Below, piece by piece: positions 9,068 to 17,017 of a stretch of DNA of 64,000 nucleotides. This DNA comes from a bacterium (GTDB taxonomy: Bacteria; Bacteroidota; Ignavibacteria; Kapaibacteriales; UBA2268), in the NCBI GenBank assembly GCA_024711295.1, contig JANJTB010000018.1:1-64000 (forward strand), in the 5' to 3' direction. The notes below the pieces were generated by a model. The model searched no databases. It was given only the letters and a program-made list of their open reading frames with translations, and was not told the origin of the DNA. The translations under genes and the position numbers were made by a program. Position 1 is the first letter of the stretch. Each line of letters opens with the position of its first letter.

Positions 9068-9916
9068 ATGTATATCGAAATTTTTAAGACAGGCACGCAC
9101 AATGATTCCAAAGGTAATACAGGTACTTACTCACCTCAAGACATTGACACAATAGCACTCAACTACAAGCAACGACTTGACGACAATCCGACAAACTACT
9201 GTCCGGTAGTGAAGGGGCATCCCGAAACTGATGCACCTGCTATGGGCTGGGTCAGAAAATTGTTCAGAAGAGCTGATTCCCTTGTTGCTGATATTGATAT
9301 CACCAACAACGATTTTGCAAATTCAATCAGAGAGGGTGCCTTCAAAAATGTATCAATTGCTCTTGATAATGACCTGAATTTCATTCATTTGGGATTTTTG
9401 GGAGCAGTAAAGCCAGCAGTTGAAGGTCTGAACATTTATAAGTACAGCGATGTGAGTGAATTTGCCGCTTATGGTGATGATGAGGAATTCATCAACAAAA
9501 TATGCTATGAGTATTCAGGTAAGATAAATGAACTTGCTAAGCTAAATCAGGAATATCAGAGCAAAATCAATTCATATTCAGAGAGTATGATTGAAAAAGA
9601 TGCAAAAGAAATAATTTCACATTTCGAAAAGGATAATCCTACTCTTTCGGTTGAAATTTATGAAGATGTAAAGAAACTTCTGACCGAAGCTAGAAATGAT
9701 GCTAAAGACAGAAAAGAAGATTATTACCGCGAAATGCAACAAACATTGAGAAAAATTGCTGAAATCAGAGCTAATGATAATTCAGACAATCCCAAAAGGA
9801 GTTCATCACACAAATACAGTATCGAGAGAAGTAAACTGCACGACAAAGTAAACGAACTGATAAGTACCAACCCCGGCATGACCTACGAAGATGCACTTAA
9901 TTACAGACTTTTTTAA
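9068..9916 (+). CDS. Mu gpI-like prohead protease with scaffold C-terminus
   Basis: Start ATG 9068 (MYIEIFKTGT) is preferred over the in-frame TTG at 9035 because AAGGG precedes it. That gives 282 residues. Residues 1-130 match the Mu I-type prohead protease plan: CPVVKGHPETDAPAMGWV with His51, and AFKNVSIAL with candidate nucleophile Ser96. Residues 150-245 are a charged coiled coil typical of the fused scaffold part. The role would be to assemble the procapsid and then degrade the scaffold. The gene lies directly upstream of the capsid gene, as in Mu-like phages. Assignment rests on motifs and synteny. Confidence 0.78.
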   Translation: MYIEIFKTGTHNDSKGNTGTYSPQDIDTIALNYKQRLDDNPTNYCPVVKGHPETDAPAMGWVRKLFRRADSLVADIDITNNDFANSIREGAFKNVSIALDNDLNFIHLGFLGAVKPAVEGLNIYKYSDVSEFAAYGDDEEFINKICYEYSGKINELAKLNQEYQSKINSYSESMIEKDAKEIISHFEKDNPTLSVEIYEDVKKLLTEARNDAKDRKEDYYREMQQTLRKIAEIRANDNSDNPKRSSSHKYSIERSKLHDKVNELISTNPGMTYEDALNYRLF

Positions 9917-9946
9917 TATTTTCAACCAATCAAAAGGAAAGAATAA

Positions 9947-10888
9947 ATGTCCACATCAAGAATTGATGATTTAAGAATTGTTGACCCTGTACTTACTTCA
10001 ATAGCTCAGGGTTTCGAGAACAGCTCTTATATTGCAGAAAAGTTATTCCCAACAGTAAAAGTTAGCAAGCTAAAGGGCAAAATTCCCGTATTCGGCAAAG
10101 ATGCATTTGTCATCAGAGCCACCGAGAGAGCAATCAGAGCGAGCTCTAACAGGATAATGCCATCAGATTTTGAGATGATTACATTCAATACTCAAGAGCG
10201 CGATATCGAGACTGCCATAGACTATCTCGAGGAGGAAGAGTCGCCCGACTATTTCAGATACGAGCAGCGGGTAACCAAGAATCTCGTTGATATACTTAAA
10301 CTCGGCAAAGAAAAGGAAGCTGCCGACCTTGCACAGAACGAAAACAACTATTCTGTGGATATGTACGATACGCTGACCTCGGATACTGCATTCAGCAACT
10401 ACGAGTCAATTACCAATCCCCTTGATATTCTCAAAGATGCTATGAATACAGTGCGAAACAAGATTTCAAGATATCCCAACACAATGGTAATAGGTATTTC
10501 AGCATTTGATAAGCTGATGAATCATCCCATGCTGACAGAACTGGTTAAATATTCGGGATTGGCAAAGCTGAACAAGAATATTCTTGAGCAAATCCTGAAT
10601 ATTGATGAAATTCACGTAGGTACAGCAGTTTATTCCGCTGATGGAGAAGTATTCTCAGACGTATGGGCTGATAACGTTATCCTAGCATATGTTGATAAGA
10701 CACCCAAGCAAAAACGATCTGAATACAACCCAAGTTTCGGATATACACTTCAGAGAGATGGTAAGCCGGAGATTGATACATACTACGAAAATGGAGGTAA
10801 GCTGAAAGTAATCAGAAATACTGATAATTACGGTGTATTCATCACTTCGGGTGATGCTGCATATCTTATAAAAAATACTGTTCAATAA
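9947..10888 (+). CDS. phage major capsid protein (Mu-like/cap-E type)
   Basis: 313 residues, start ATG with a good AAAGGAAAG ribosome binding site. The N-terminus (DPVLTSIAQGFENSSYIAEK, then LFPTV) is characteristic of the HK97-fold capsid proteins found in Mu-like and related phages. The interior contains an E-loop-like segment and a P-domain helix (NPLDILKDAMNTVRNKI). A conserved C-terminal portion follows (VILAYVDKTPKQKRSEYNP, then SFGYTLQRDGKPEIDTYYE). Length is normal and the frame intact. It is followed 22 bases later by the decoration-like gene, in the head-module order. Confidence 0.85.
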   Translation: MSTSRIDDLRIVDPVLTSIAQGFENSSYIAEKLFPTVKVSKLKGKIPVFGKDAFVIRATERAIRASSNRIMPSDFEMITFNTQERDIETAIDYLEEEESPDYFRYEQRVTKNLVDILKLGKEKEAADLAQNENNYSVDMYDTLTSDTAFSNYESITNPLDILKDAMNTVRNKISRYPNTMVIGISAFDKLMNHPMLTELVKYSGLAKLNKNILEQILNIDEIHVGTAVYSADGEVFSDVWADNVILAYVDKTPKQKRSEYNPSFGYTLQRDGKPEIDTYYENGGKLKVIRNTDNYGVFITSGDAAYLIKNTVQ

Positions 10889-10910
10889 TTAAAAAGGAGT
10901 AAAAAACAAC

Positions 10911-11255
10911 ATGTCATTCAACGACAAAACATTTAACGCACTGGCATTTTTCAGTATCAAGGCGGCGGCCGACCTGCCTGCAAACAGGTTTGTCGGATTT
11001 GATGGAAATATCGCAGCTCTCGAATCAAAATCTCTGGGTGTAACTCAATACGACTGTAGTAGCGGAGATTATGCATCAGTTATTACCATAGGCACGGCTG
11101 TTGTCGAAACTTCCGTAGCTGTCAGCGCAGGCGACAAGCTGACTGCAGACGAAAACGGACTTGCTAAGAAAGCAATAGGTACGGCCCTGATAAATGGCAG
11201 ATCGCTGGATACTATTTCAGCGCCGGGCTTTGTGAGAATTCTGCTCACAACATAA
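10911..11255 (+). CDS. DUF2190-like capsid decoration protein
   Basis: 114 residues. It is beta-rich, with the pattern of phage DUF2190/decoration proteins: AAADLPANRFVGFDG, then LGVTQYDCSSGDYASVITIG, then VSAGDKLTADENGLAKKA and a C-terminal GFVRILLTT. Such proteins cap or stabilise the capsid lattice. The position right after the major capsid gene agrees. An AAAAAGGAGT ribosome binding site precedes the ATG. The gene is small but intact. Confidence 0.75.
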   Translation: MSFNDKTFNALAFFSIKAAADLPANRFVGFDGNIAALESKSLGVTQYDCSSGDYASVITIGTAVVETSVAVSAGDKLTADENGLAKKAIGTALINGRSLDTISAPGFVRILLTT

Positions 11256-11383
11256 ATTGATTTTTTGCTATGGTAATTTACAAATCTACCTGTACCATTA
11301 CTTACATGTAACACATCTTCAACAAGCCGGAGCTCTGTTTGCTTGCATCGTGCTCCGGCACATATTAATCAAAGGATAATAAT

Positions 11384-11764
11384 ATGGCTTATTCCAGTGA
11401 TTCCGATATCATAAATTATCTCAGCACGGAAGAATTGTCGTCACTGACAGGCAGCACAGAGATTGACTACGCAAAGATTGAGTTTGCAAGGGAGCGTTCC
11501 GATGCCTTTATTGACCTTTTTCTGCAAGGGAAAGTGAGTTTTGACAAAGAGAATGTTCCGGTGATAATCAACCGCATATCTGTAGAGCTTACGATAGTGT
11601 TTCTGTACGAAAACTATCATAATTCAGATGAAATACCAAATATGATTCAGCGAAGAAAACGTGATATTACAAGATTACTTCAGGATATTGCCGCCTCTAA
11701 GCTTGTCCTTGCTCCAAACACAACTTATGATACAATCTTATGTTTAACTAATTCAATAAAATAA
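11384..11764 (+). CDS. DUF1320 (Mu gp36-like) head-tail protein
   Basis: 126 residues starting MAYSSDSDIINYLSTEELSS, the typical opening of DUF1320 proteins (AYxTxxDLxxxxxxxELxxL). A helical body follows: ARERSDAFIDLFLQGK, then INRISVELTIVFLY, then RRKRDITRLLQDIA. In Mu the equivalent gp36 lies just after the capsid gene and is thought to act in head completion. The 128-base gap before it contains only an AAAGGA-type ribosome binding site and short palindromic sequence. It ends one base before the next gene. Confidence 0.75.
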   Translation: MAYSSDSDIINYLSTEELSSLTGSTEIDYAKIEFARERSDAFIDLFLQGKVSFDKENVPVIINRISVELTIVFLYENYHNSDEIPNMIQRRKRDITRLLQDIAASKLVLAPNTTYDTILCLTNSIK

Positions 11765-11765
11765 A

Positions 11766-12062
11766 ATGGAAAATAAACTAAAAGCAATCGCAGAGAAAAT
11801 CAAAAGGCATTCTTTATGGATTTTGCCTGCAATAGTTGCATTGATTATTCTCTCTCCGGCAAAAGCCGAAATAAGAACATTCCTTTTGGTGCTTAGCATA
11901 GAATGTACCGCAATTTTCATGTCTGCATTATCTGCACGGGTATATACAAAAATGGACTTTACAAAAGAAGCTGTGAGCAACCTCGGTTACATTTTTATAG
12001 GAGTTCATCTATGCGTCGGATTATCTGTACTTGGCGTATATATTGCACAATTTACACCTTGA
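11766..12062 (+). CDS. small membrane protein, candidate holin
   Basis: 98 residues with a basic amphipathic N-terminus (residues 1-18) and three hydrophobic segments (about 17-32, 38-58 and 72-94). Size, topology and location immediately before a CHAP-type hydrolase suggest a holin or other lysis-associated membrane protein, but there is no family-specific motif. It starts one base after the gp36-like stop, and its TGA overlaps the next ATG (TGATG at 12060-12064), so the genes are translationally coupled. Confidence 0.55.
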   Translation: MENKLKAIAEKIKRHSLWILPAIVALIILSPAKAEIRTFLLVLSIECTAIFMSALSARVYTKMDFTKEAVSNLGYIFIGVHLCVGLSVLGVYIAQFTP

Positions 12063-12616
12063 TGCTAATCATGAACAGCGAATCATTTTCAATCACAAAA
12101 TACATGCTTCCCTGCCCGGAGAAGCTACTTATCGGGTCAGAGAAAATCCTCTTCAATGAGCTTTATAATTCGCAGAATATACCTATTGATAATCTAAGGG
12201 CGAAATATCTGGCATCTGTTGGCTTGAAAGGTAATCATCATTATTGTGCAGCAGCCCAGTATTACTGCTTTGCCGAGGCATGCAGAAGAAATAATATTCC
12301 TTATTCCGATATTCCTTTGCCAAAAACCGGTTTAGCACGAAAGATGCTTTCATACGCCAGTTCGAAAGGTGTAAAAGTGCAATTCACACCTCACAGGAAT
12401 GATTTGCTGGTGTGGAGACTCGCAGGCAGCAGCTGGAGAGGCCATATCGAAAGAATAGTTGAGATTTATCCTGCGGGTTGGGTAAAAACTATAGGGTTTA
12501 ATGTGTCGCGAGGCACTAAAAAGGGAAGAATTTACTTTATGAAACGAAATATATATCATCCTGTGGGAAAGCTCATTGTAGCGGGTTTGATAGGTTTTGG
12601 TGAGGTGCGTGAATGA
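12062..12616 (+). CDS. CHAP/NlpC-like peptidoglycan hydrolase (endolysin candidate)
   Basis: The likely start is ATG 12062, overlapping the upstream stop (alternative ATG 12071); about 184 residues. The core matches the CHAP/NlpC-P60 papain fold: HYCAAAQYYC with a candidate catalytic Cys, then DLLVWRLAGSSWRGHIERIV, in which HIERIV supplies the His. These enzymes cut peptide stems or cross-bridges in peptidoglycan. Behind a putative holin and inside a capsid gene cluster, it is best read as an endolysin or virion-associated lysin. No signal peptide is visible, consistent with holin-dependent release. The C-terminus is basic and hydrophobic. Confidence 0.68.
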   Translation: MLIMNSESFSITKYMLPCPEKLLIGSEKILFNELYNSQNIPIDNLRAKYLASVGLKGNHHYCAAAQYYCFAEACRRNNIPYSDIPLPKTGLARKMLSYASSKGVKVQFTPHRNDLLVWRLAGSSWRGHIERIVEIYPAGWVKTIGFNVSRGTKKGRIYFMKRNIYHPVGKLIVAGLIGFGEVRE

Positions 12617-12966
12617 ATTTGTTTATGACAAAGAACAAAAATGCCGCATCAGGCTTCGTTACCAAATGGTATCCCATGCAACTTACAAATCTTGACAGCA
12701 GAGATAAATTTTATGTCGCTTCAAGTATTACTGTTGTCTGGAATGATATGCGGTTTACACTTAATCAGAAACCGATATTGAAAATTGAGTTTTCGCAAGA
12801 TAGCCGTAATCCAGTATCTGCAAGGGAATTTGCGATTGACTCAGAGAGTAACAGCAACGATATACTTTTGCTCTTGCTTGTAGAGCAGCTCAAATATGTA
12901 AGGGTTACCTACAATTCCGAAGCATGCACTGAAGGTATTTTAAACATTTTAATAAATTACAGGTAA
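12613..12966 (+). CDS. hypothetical protein of the Mu-like module
   Basis: 117 residues, predicted mostly beta with a helix (SNDILLLLLVEQLKYVRVTYN), with no motif I can name. It overlaps the hydrolase stop by 4 bases (ATGA at 12613), so it belongs to the same transcript. A small beta protein between a lysin and a fibre-like gene could be a tail or fibre accessory, but nothing in the sequence proves that. Confidence 0.6.
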   Translation: MNLFMTKNKNAASGFVTKWYPMQLTNLDSRDKFYVASSITVVWNDMRFTLNQKPILKIEFSQDSRNPVSAREFAIDSESNSNDILLLLLVEQLKYVRVTYNSEACTEGILNILINYR

Positions 12967-12970
12967 AAAT

Positions 12971-14140
12971 ATGCCGATAAAATATTTGCCACAGCTAAGT
13001 GGAAATCCCGAATGGGGTGAAATCTCAGGCGATATATCAAGTCAGAATGATTTAAATGAGGTACTCTCAGGATTTAGTCCTACGAATCATAATCACAGCT
13101 TATCTTCATTGATCGAAAAGAGTTACAGCTCACTCAGTGATAAGCCTGATTTGAGTAAATTTTTGAAATATACAGATATAGTCTTGACTCCTGCTATCAT
13201 AACAGATGGTATTGATGACTATTTAACTATTGCTGATTTCCCGGTTGCACTGCCGGGAAAAAGCTTTTCACTTATCATGAGAGCCGGTCTTGTAAATTAT
13301 TACGAAGATGCTCTATTATTCGACAACCTTAATCTAGTCAATAAATCCGGTTTCTGCCTTTCGTGCAATTATGGAATTGTCAAATTCTCAATCGGAAACG
13401 GTACGGATATCTATACTGCAAATCATTCATTTACTATCGAGGAGGGCAGGATATATCAGTTTGCTGTCAGCTTCGACGCCTTATCCAATAAGTTGATATT
13501 CTCGATAGATAAACTTGCAGAGGAACATTTCTTTCCGGATTTAGGAGATTATGAAGTAAATTTGTCTTACCCGACAATCGGAAAAAGAGGAGCCTCATAT
13601 TTTGCCTTACTGATCCATTCAATTTCATTTATTAGAGGCGCCATAGAAATCGCCGAAATAATTGAACTATTCGACAATTATAATTTTTCGGTAAATAAGT
13701 TCCTGAAGTATAAAGACGAGATGGATTTTCTGCTTTATCCCGAGAATTGCAGTTATCATAATTGGACAGATATTTCACCAAACTTAACAGACGCAGCAAT
13801 GCATGGTGGAATTTCTCCGGTATATCGCCCGAATAAAATTGTACTTTACAAAAGGGGAATTGACGAAGACATTACGATCGAAAATGCGATTGCGTCGGGC
13901 TACTCCGCAGATTATCTTATAATAATTAATCAGTCATCATCAGTGTGCGAGTTAGATGTTTTGATAGATTCGCAATACTTCAAATCAGGGATTACGATAC
14001 CGGGGTACGGGGAAGAAATTATTACCATAAACAGAATGTACAAATTACAGCAAGCTACTCCGCTTTCATTTGAATTCGAAAGTACTACATTTGAAATAGA
14101 TATTGTATTGCTTATGAGTAAACAACTATTGGAGTTCTAA
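12971..14140 (+). CDS. phage tail-fibre-like protein with LamG-like domain
   Basis: 389 residues. The first 65 resemble fibre N-termini: EWGEISGDISSQNDLNEVLS, then NHNHSLSSLI and SSLSDKPDLS, the common collagen-free phage fibre pattern with HNH-type turns. Residues about 75-225 look like a concanavalin/LamG-like jelly roll (DGIDDYLTIADFPVALPGKS and later GRIYQFAVSFDALSNKLIFS). The C-terminal third is unassigned beta structure. It is probably a receptor-binding or surface-adhesion component. It starts 4 bases after the previous gene. A cell-surface lectin is an alternative, but there is no signal peptide. Confidence 0.65.
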   Translation: MPIKYLPQLSGNPEWGEISGDISSQNDLNEVLSGFSPTNHNHSLSSLIEKSYSSLSDKPDLSKFLKYTDIVLTPAIITDGIDDYLTIADFPVALPGKSFSLIMRAGLVNYYEDALLFDNLNLVNKSGFCLSCNYGIVKFSIGNGTDIYTANHSFTIEEGRIYQFAVSFDALSNKLIFSIDKLAEEHFFPDLGDYEVNLSYPTIGKRGASYFALLIHSISFIRGAIEIAEIIELFDNYNFSVNKFLKYKDEMDFLLYPENCSYHNWTDISPNLTDAAMHGGISPVYRPNKIVLYKRGIDEDITIENAIASGYSADYLIIINQSSSVCELDVLIDSQYFKSGITIPGYGEEIITINRMYKLQQATPLSFEFESTTFEIDIVLLMSKQLLEF

Positions 14141-14145
14141 AAAAA

Positions 14146-14580
14146 ATGAAAATCACATTTACCGAAATGCTGATAATGATAATATTAATTATCACAGCTT
14201 TAAATTCATACTTTCTGATACGCTCGGGCAACAAGGATAATAATATTGGGAATATCGTAATTGACACAATCTACAAGGAGAGGGTTATCGAACCTATTGT
14301 AGCTAAAAAGATAAGCGCCCGCAGAATAAAATCATCGCAGGTGGATTCTTCATTCAGAGCTGTTGCAGATACCGTAATAAACAAAGATACTATCAGCATC
14401 AGTTATGCTTATCCTGAGGATTATTTTGATTTTGAGATGCGACATGCACCTGATTCCCTGATGCAACGAGTGATAACAATCAACAGGGATATTGTAATCC
14501 CTGAACCATGGTGGGAGAATCCACTGTATTTTGCGGCAGGCCTGATAGCTGGTCTGATAAGTTATATTATTATTATTTAA
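14146..14580 (+). CDS. bitopic membrane protein, possible spanin-type lysis accessory
   Basis: 144 residues with one N-terminal membrane helix (about 7-26), a periplasmic-looking polar stretch with Ser/Asp/Arg repeats, and a second hydrophobic helix at the very C-terminus (about 125-144). It lies 5 bases after the fibre-like gene and 11 bases before the portal gene. Small proteins of this layout occur near lysis genes in Bacteroidota phages, so a spanin-like role is possible. There is no lipobox or named domain, so this is a guess from topology. Confidence 0.5.
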   Translation: MKITFTEMLIMIILIITALNSYFLIRSGNKDNNIGNIVIDTIYKERVIEPIVAKKISARRIKSSQVDSSFRAVADTVINKDTISISYAYPEDYFDFEMRHAPDSLMQRVITINRDIVIPEPWWENPLYFAAGLIAGLISYIIII

Positions 14581-14591
14581 GTGGAGTAACT

Positions 14592-15725
14592 ATGAATTAT
14601 CTTACTGACGAGTTAATCAAACCTAACAGTAATTATCGAAATATCAGTCAATTAGGTATTTTGCCGCAGATAAGCAAAACATTGCTTAGCAGAGGTAATC
14701 CTTATAGTAAAATACGAGAACTAAAAAATGACTCTCATGTATGGAGTTGCATTCAATCCCGAAAAAGCGGAACTCTTACGCTTGACAGTTTTTTAGATGC
14801 CAATGAATGTAGCACCGAGACAGTTGAATTCATCAAAAATATTCTTAACTCTATTGATATGAATAAGTTCGTTGATGAACTGCTGGATGCTCCATTGATG
14901 GGATTTCAGGTGCATGATATAATCTGGAAATATTCAGGTGAAAATAATCAGTACCTTGTTCCCGGAAAGCTGGTATCCCGACCTCAGGAGTATTTCGGAG
15001 TAGATGAACATGGCGACATTATGTACAAAGCATCACTTGATGATGAATACAGGAAGATTCCGGAATATAAATTCCTTATTACAGGCAGTCTGAATTATAA
15101 CGAAAATCCATTGTCAAACTCATTGCTTGCCAAGTGCTACTGGAATGTAATTTTCAAGAATACTGCTGTAAAATTCTGGGTAAACTATACCGAGAAGTAT
15201 GGTTTCCCGCTGATAATCGGTCAGTATAACCGTGGTGCCTCGCAGCACGAAATCCAGAGTCTTGGCGAAGCTTTGCAAAAAATGACCGATGATACTGTGC
15301 TTGTAACGCCAATGGATATTGACCTCGAACTCAAGGAAGCAAAACGAAGCTCTTCGGCAGAACTTTACAAAGAATTGATACATTTTTGCAATAGCGAAAT
15401 ATCCAAAACTCTTCTTTCGGAGACTCTTACAACCGAAATGAGGAGTGGCTCGTATGCCGCCGCACAGACACATTACAGAATCAGGCGGGAAGTTGCCGCA
15501 GCAGACTCATCTTTGGTTGAGTCGAGTATTAACAGGTTGATAGCATATACCATTAAGCTAAATTTCGATAGCGACAAATATCCAAAATTTAAGTTTGTTA
15601 TAAATGACTCTGACAACTTGAATAAAATTGACAGGGATATACAGCTCAACAAAGCGGGTGTCAAGTTCAGCAAATCTTATATCATGCGAACTTACGGGCT
15701 ATCCGAAAGCGACTTCGATATTTAA
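14592..15725 (+). CDS. DUF935 (Mu gp29-like) portal protein
   Basis: Start ATG 14592, preceded by GTGGAG; the in-frame GTG at 14508 would run through the upstream gene. 377 residues, shorter than the roughly 510 of Mu gp29. Diagnostic stretches include IRELKNDSHVWSCIQSRKSG, AVKFWVNYTEKYGFPLIIGQ, and LSETLTTEMRSGSYAAAQTH, followed by RIRREVAAAD, all strongly DUF935-like. The portal would be the capsid vertex through which DNA passes. In Mu-like phages it precedes the protease and capsid genes, with terminase before it; here it is last and no terminase is present. The shortfall is mainly at the C-terminus. Confidence 0.85.
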   Translation: MNYLTDELIKPNSNYRNISQLGILPQISKTLLSRGNPYSKIRELKNDSHVWSCIQSRKSGTLTLDSFLDANECSTETVEFIKNILNSIDMNKFVDELLDAPLMGFQVHDIIWKYSGENNQYLVPGKLVSRPQEYFGVDEHGDIMYKASLDDEYRKIPEYKFLITGSLNYNENPLSNSLLAKCYWNVIFKNTAVKFWVNYTEKYGFPLIIGQYNRGASQHEIQSLGEALQKMTDDTVLVTPMDIDLELKEAKRSSSAELYKELIHFCNSEISKTLLSETLTTEMRSGSYAAAQTHYRIRREVAAADSSLVESSINRLIAYTIKLNFDSDKYPKFKFVINDSDNLNKIDRDIQLNKAGVKFSKSYIMRTYGLSESDFDI

Positions 15726-15799
15726 TCCAAAATTATTATTGCGAATTGATGCTAATTTAATACTTTTGAAATCATTAATTTCACTATTCGGGCATTGTT

Positions 15800-16315
15800 A
15801 TGAAAATTCTTACAGCTTTGGCGATAATAGCACTCATTGTATCATGCAATTTGGCACCGGCATCAAGGGAGTACACCCGGAATTCACAGGATTACGATAC
15901 AACTGCAAGAGTTACGGGAATTGGCGGCATATTCTTCTTTTCGGATAATCCTCAGGCTGCAAGGCGCTGGTATGGTGCTAATTTGGGACTTGAGATTGAT
16001 AACTATGGCTCTGTGTTTGAATTCAGGAATGCACAGAATCCCGATGAGATAAACTATTTTAGGTGGAGCCCTTTCGATAGAAAAAGCGACTATCTCGAGC
16101 CATCAAAAAAAGAATTCATGATAAACTACAGAGTGAATAATCTGGTAAAATTGCATGAAAAACTCATAAACAACGGTGTTACAATCATTGATACAATTAC
16201 CACTTATGAATATGGTAAATTCCTGCATATTCTCGACAACGAGGGCAATAAAATTGAATTATGGGAGCCGGTAGATAGTGTTTTGACAAAAATCGGCGGC
16301 AAAACTACCAAATAA
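15800..16315 (+). CDS. glyoxalase/VOC-like lipoprotein
   Basis: 171 residues with a lipoprotein signal peptide (MKILTALAIIALIVSC; Cys16 as lipid site), then a vicinal-oxygen-chelate-like domain: GIGGIFFFSDNPQAARRWYG, then LGLEIDNYGSVFEF, and a C-terminal GKFLHILDNEGNKIELWEP whose final Glu is the usual metal ligand. The fold suggests a small-molecule-binding or isomerase/dioxygenase relative; the reaction is unknown. An exported VOC protein is uncommon. It begins 74 bases after the portal gene but is not phage-like, so I count it as the first host gene on that side. Confidence 0.8.
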   Translation: MKILTALAIIALIVSCNLAPASREYTRNSQDYDTTARVTGIGGIFFFSDNPQAARRWYGANLGLEIDNYGSVFEFRNAQNPDEINYFRWSPFDRKSDYLEPSKKEFMINYRVNNLVKLHEKLINNGVTIIDTITTYEYGKFLHILDNEGNKIELWEPVDSVLTKIGGKTTK

Positions 16316-16385
16316 TCGAAGGTAATCATACTATTATCTTTAGTGATACGTTTTTGTAATTTATTATTTTTCTTATTGGTTATTA

Positions 16386-16973
16386 GTGAAAGAAGAACTC
16401 GAAAATACTTTCCCGTTGAGCAAAAACAACGTTATCAAAGGTAGCCGGCGGCTTATAAGAGAGAAGATTATGCAAATTATCTTTGCTCACAAAATGTCGG
16501 AAACAGACTTTGAACTGCTATACAACAACATTTTCAACAGAGATTTTAACTTTGGTGACGAAGAAGAACAAACCATTCCTGATAAATTGCTCAAGCCCGA
16601 CGAAGTATTTGAGCTGGAAGCAGATGTTCCGATAGCATGGACAAAAAGAGAGTCCGAATATGCACACACTCTTCTGAGCCTCACCATGAAAGATTACGAA
16701 GAAGTTGATGCCAGAATAAAAAGTGCTGCTAATAATTGGGAAATAGAAAGAATTTCGCCAATAGACAGTATTTTGATACATCTTGGTGTTGCTGAATTTA
16801 TGCACTTCCCTGATATACCATCAAAAGTGACTATGAACGAAATGCTCGAAATCGCAAAGAAATTCTCTACACCAAAAAGCAATATATTCATAAATGGTGT
16901 GCTCAATTCAATTCTGCTCGAACTGACTGAAGAAGGTAAGGTTGTAAAAACCGGCAGGGGACTTAGGCAGTAA
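16386..16973 (+). CDS. nusB: transcription antitermination factor NusB
   Basis: 195 residues from GTG 16386. The C-terminal 120 residues carry the NusB RNA-binding fold: WEIERISPIDSILIHLGVAE, then FPDIPSKVTMNEMLEIAKKF, and FINGVLNSIL, all diagnostic. The N-terminus has the matching REKIMQIIFAHKMS helix. The protein is longer than the typical 135-145 residues because of an insertion with acidic stretches between the two halves, as often seen in Bacteroidota. NusB with NusE acts in rRNA antitermination. The start codon is not certain: no ATG lies upstream in frame before the stop, and GTG gives the full helix. Confidence 0.92.
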   Translation: MKEELENTFPLSKNNVIKGSRRLIREKIMQIIFAHKMSETDFELLYNNIFNRDFNFGDEEEQTIPDKLLKPDEVFELEADVPIAWTKRESEYAHTLLSLTMKDYEEVDARIKSAANNWEIERISPIDSILIHLGVAEFMHFPDIPSKVTMNEMLEIAKKFSTPKSNIFINGVLNSILLELTEEGKVVKTGRGLRQ

Positions 16974-17017
16974 ACCGGCTATCTCAGAAGTATAATATCC
17001 AATTTTGGATATTATAC

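Noticed and set aside
9068-15725. Gene transfer agent cluster
   Set aside because: Known gene transfer agents carry terminase and a full tail. Neither is here, so the term is not justified on present evidence.
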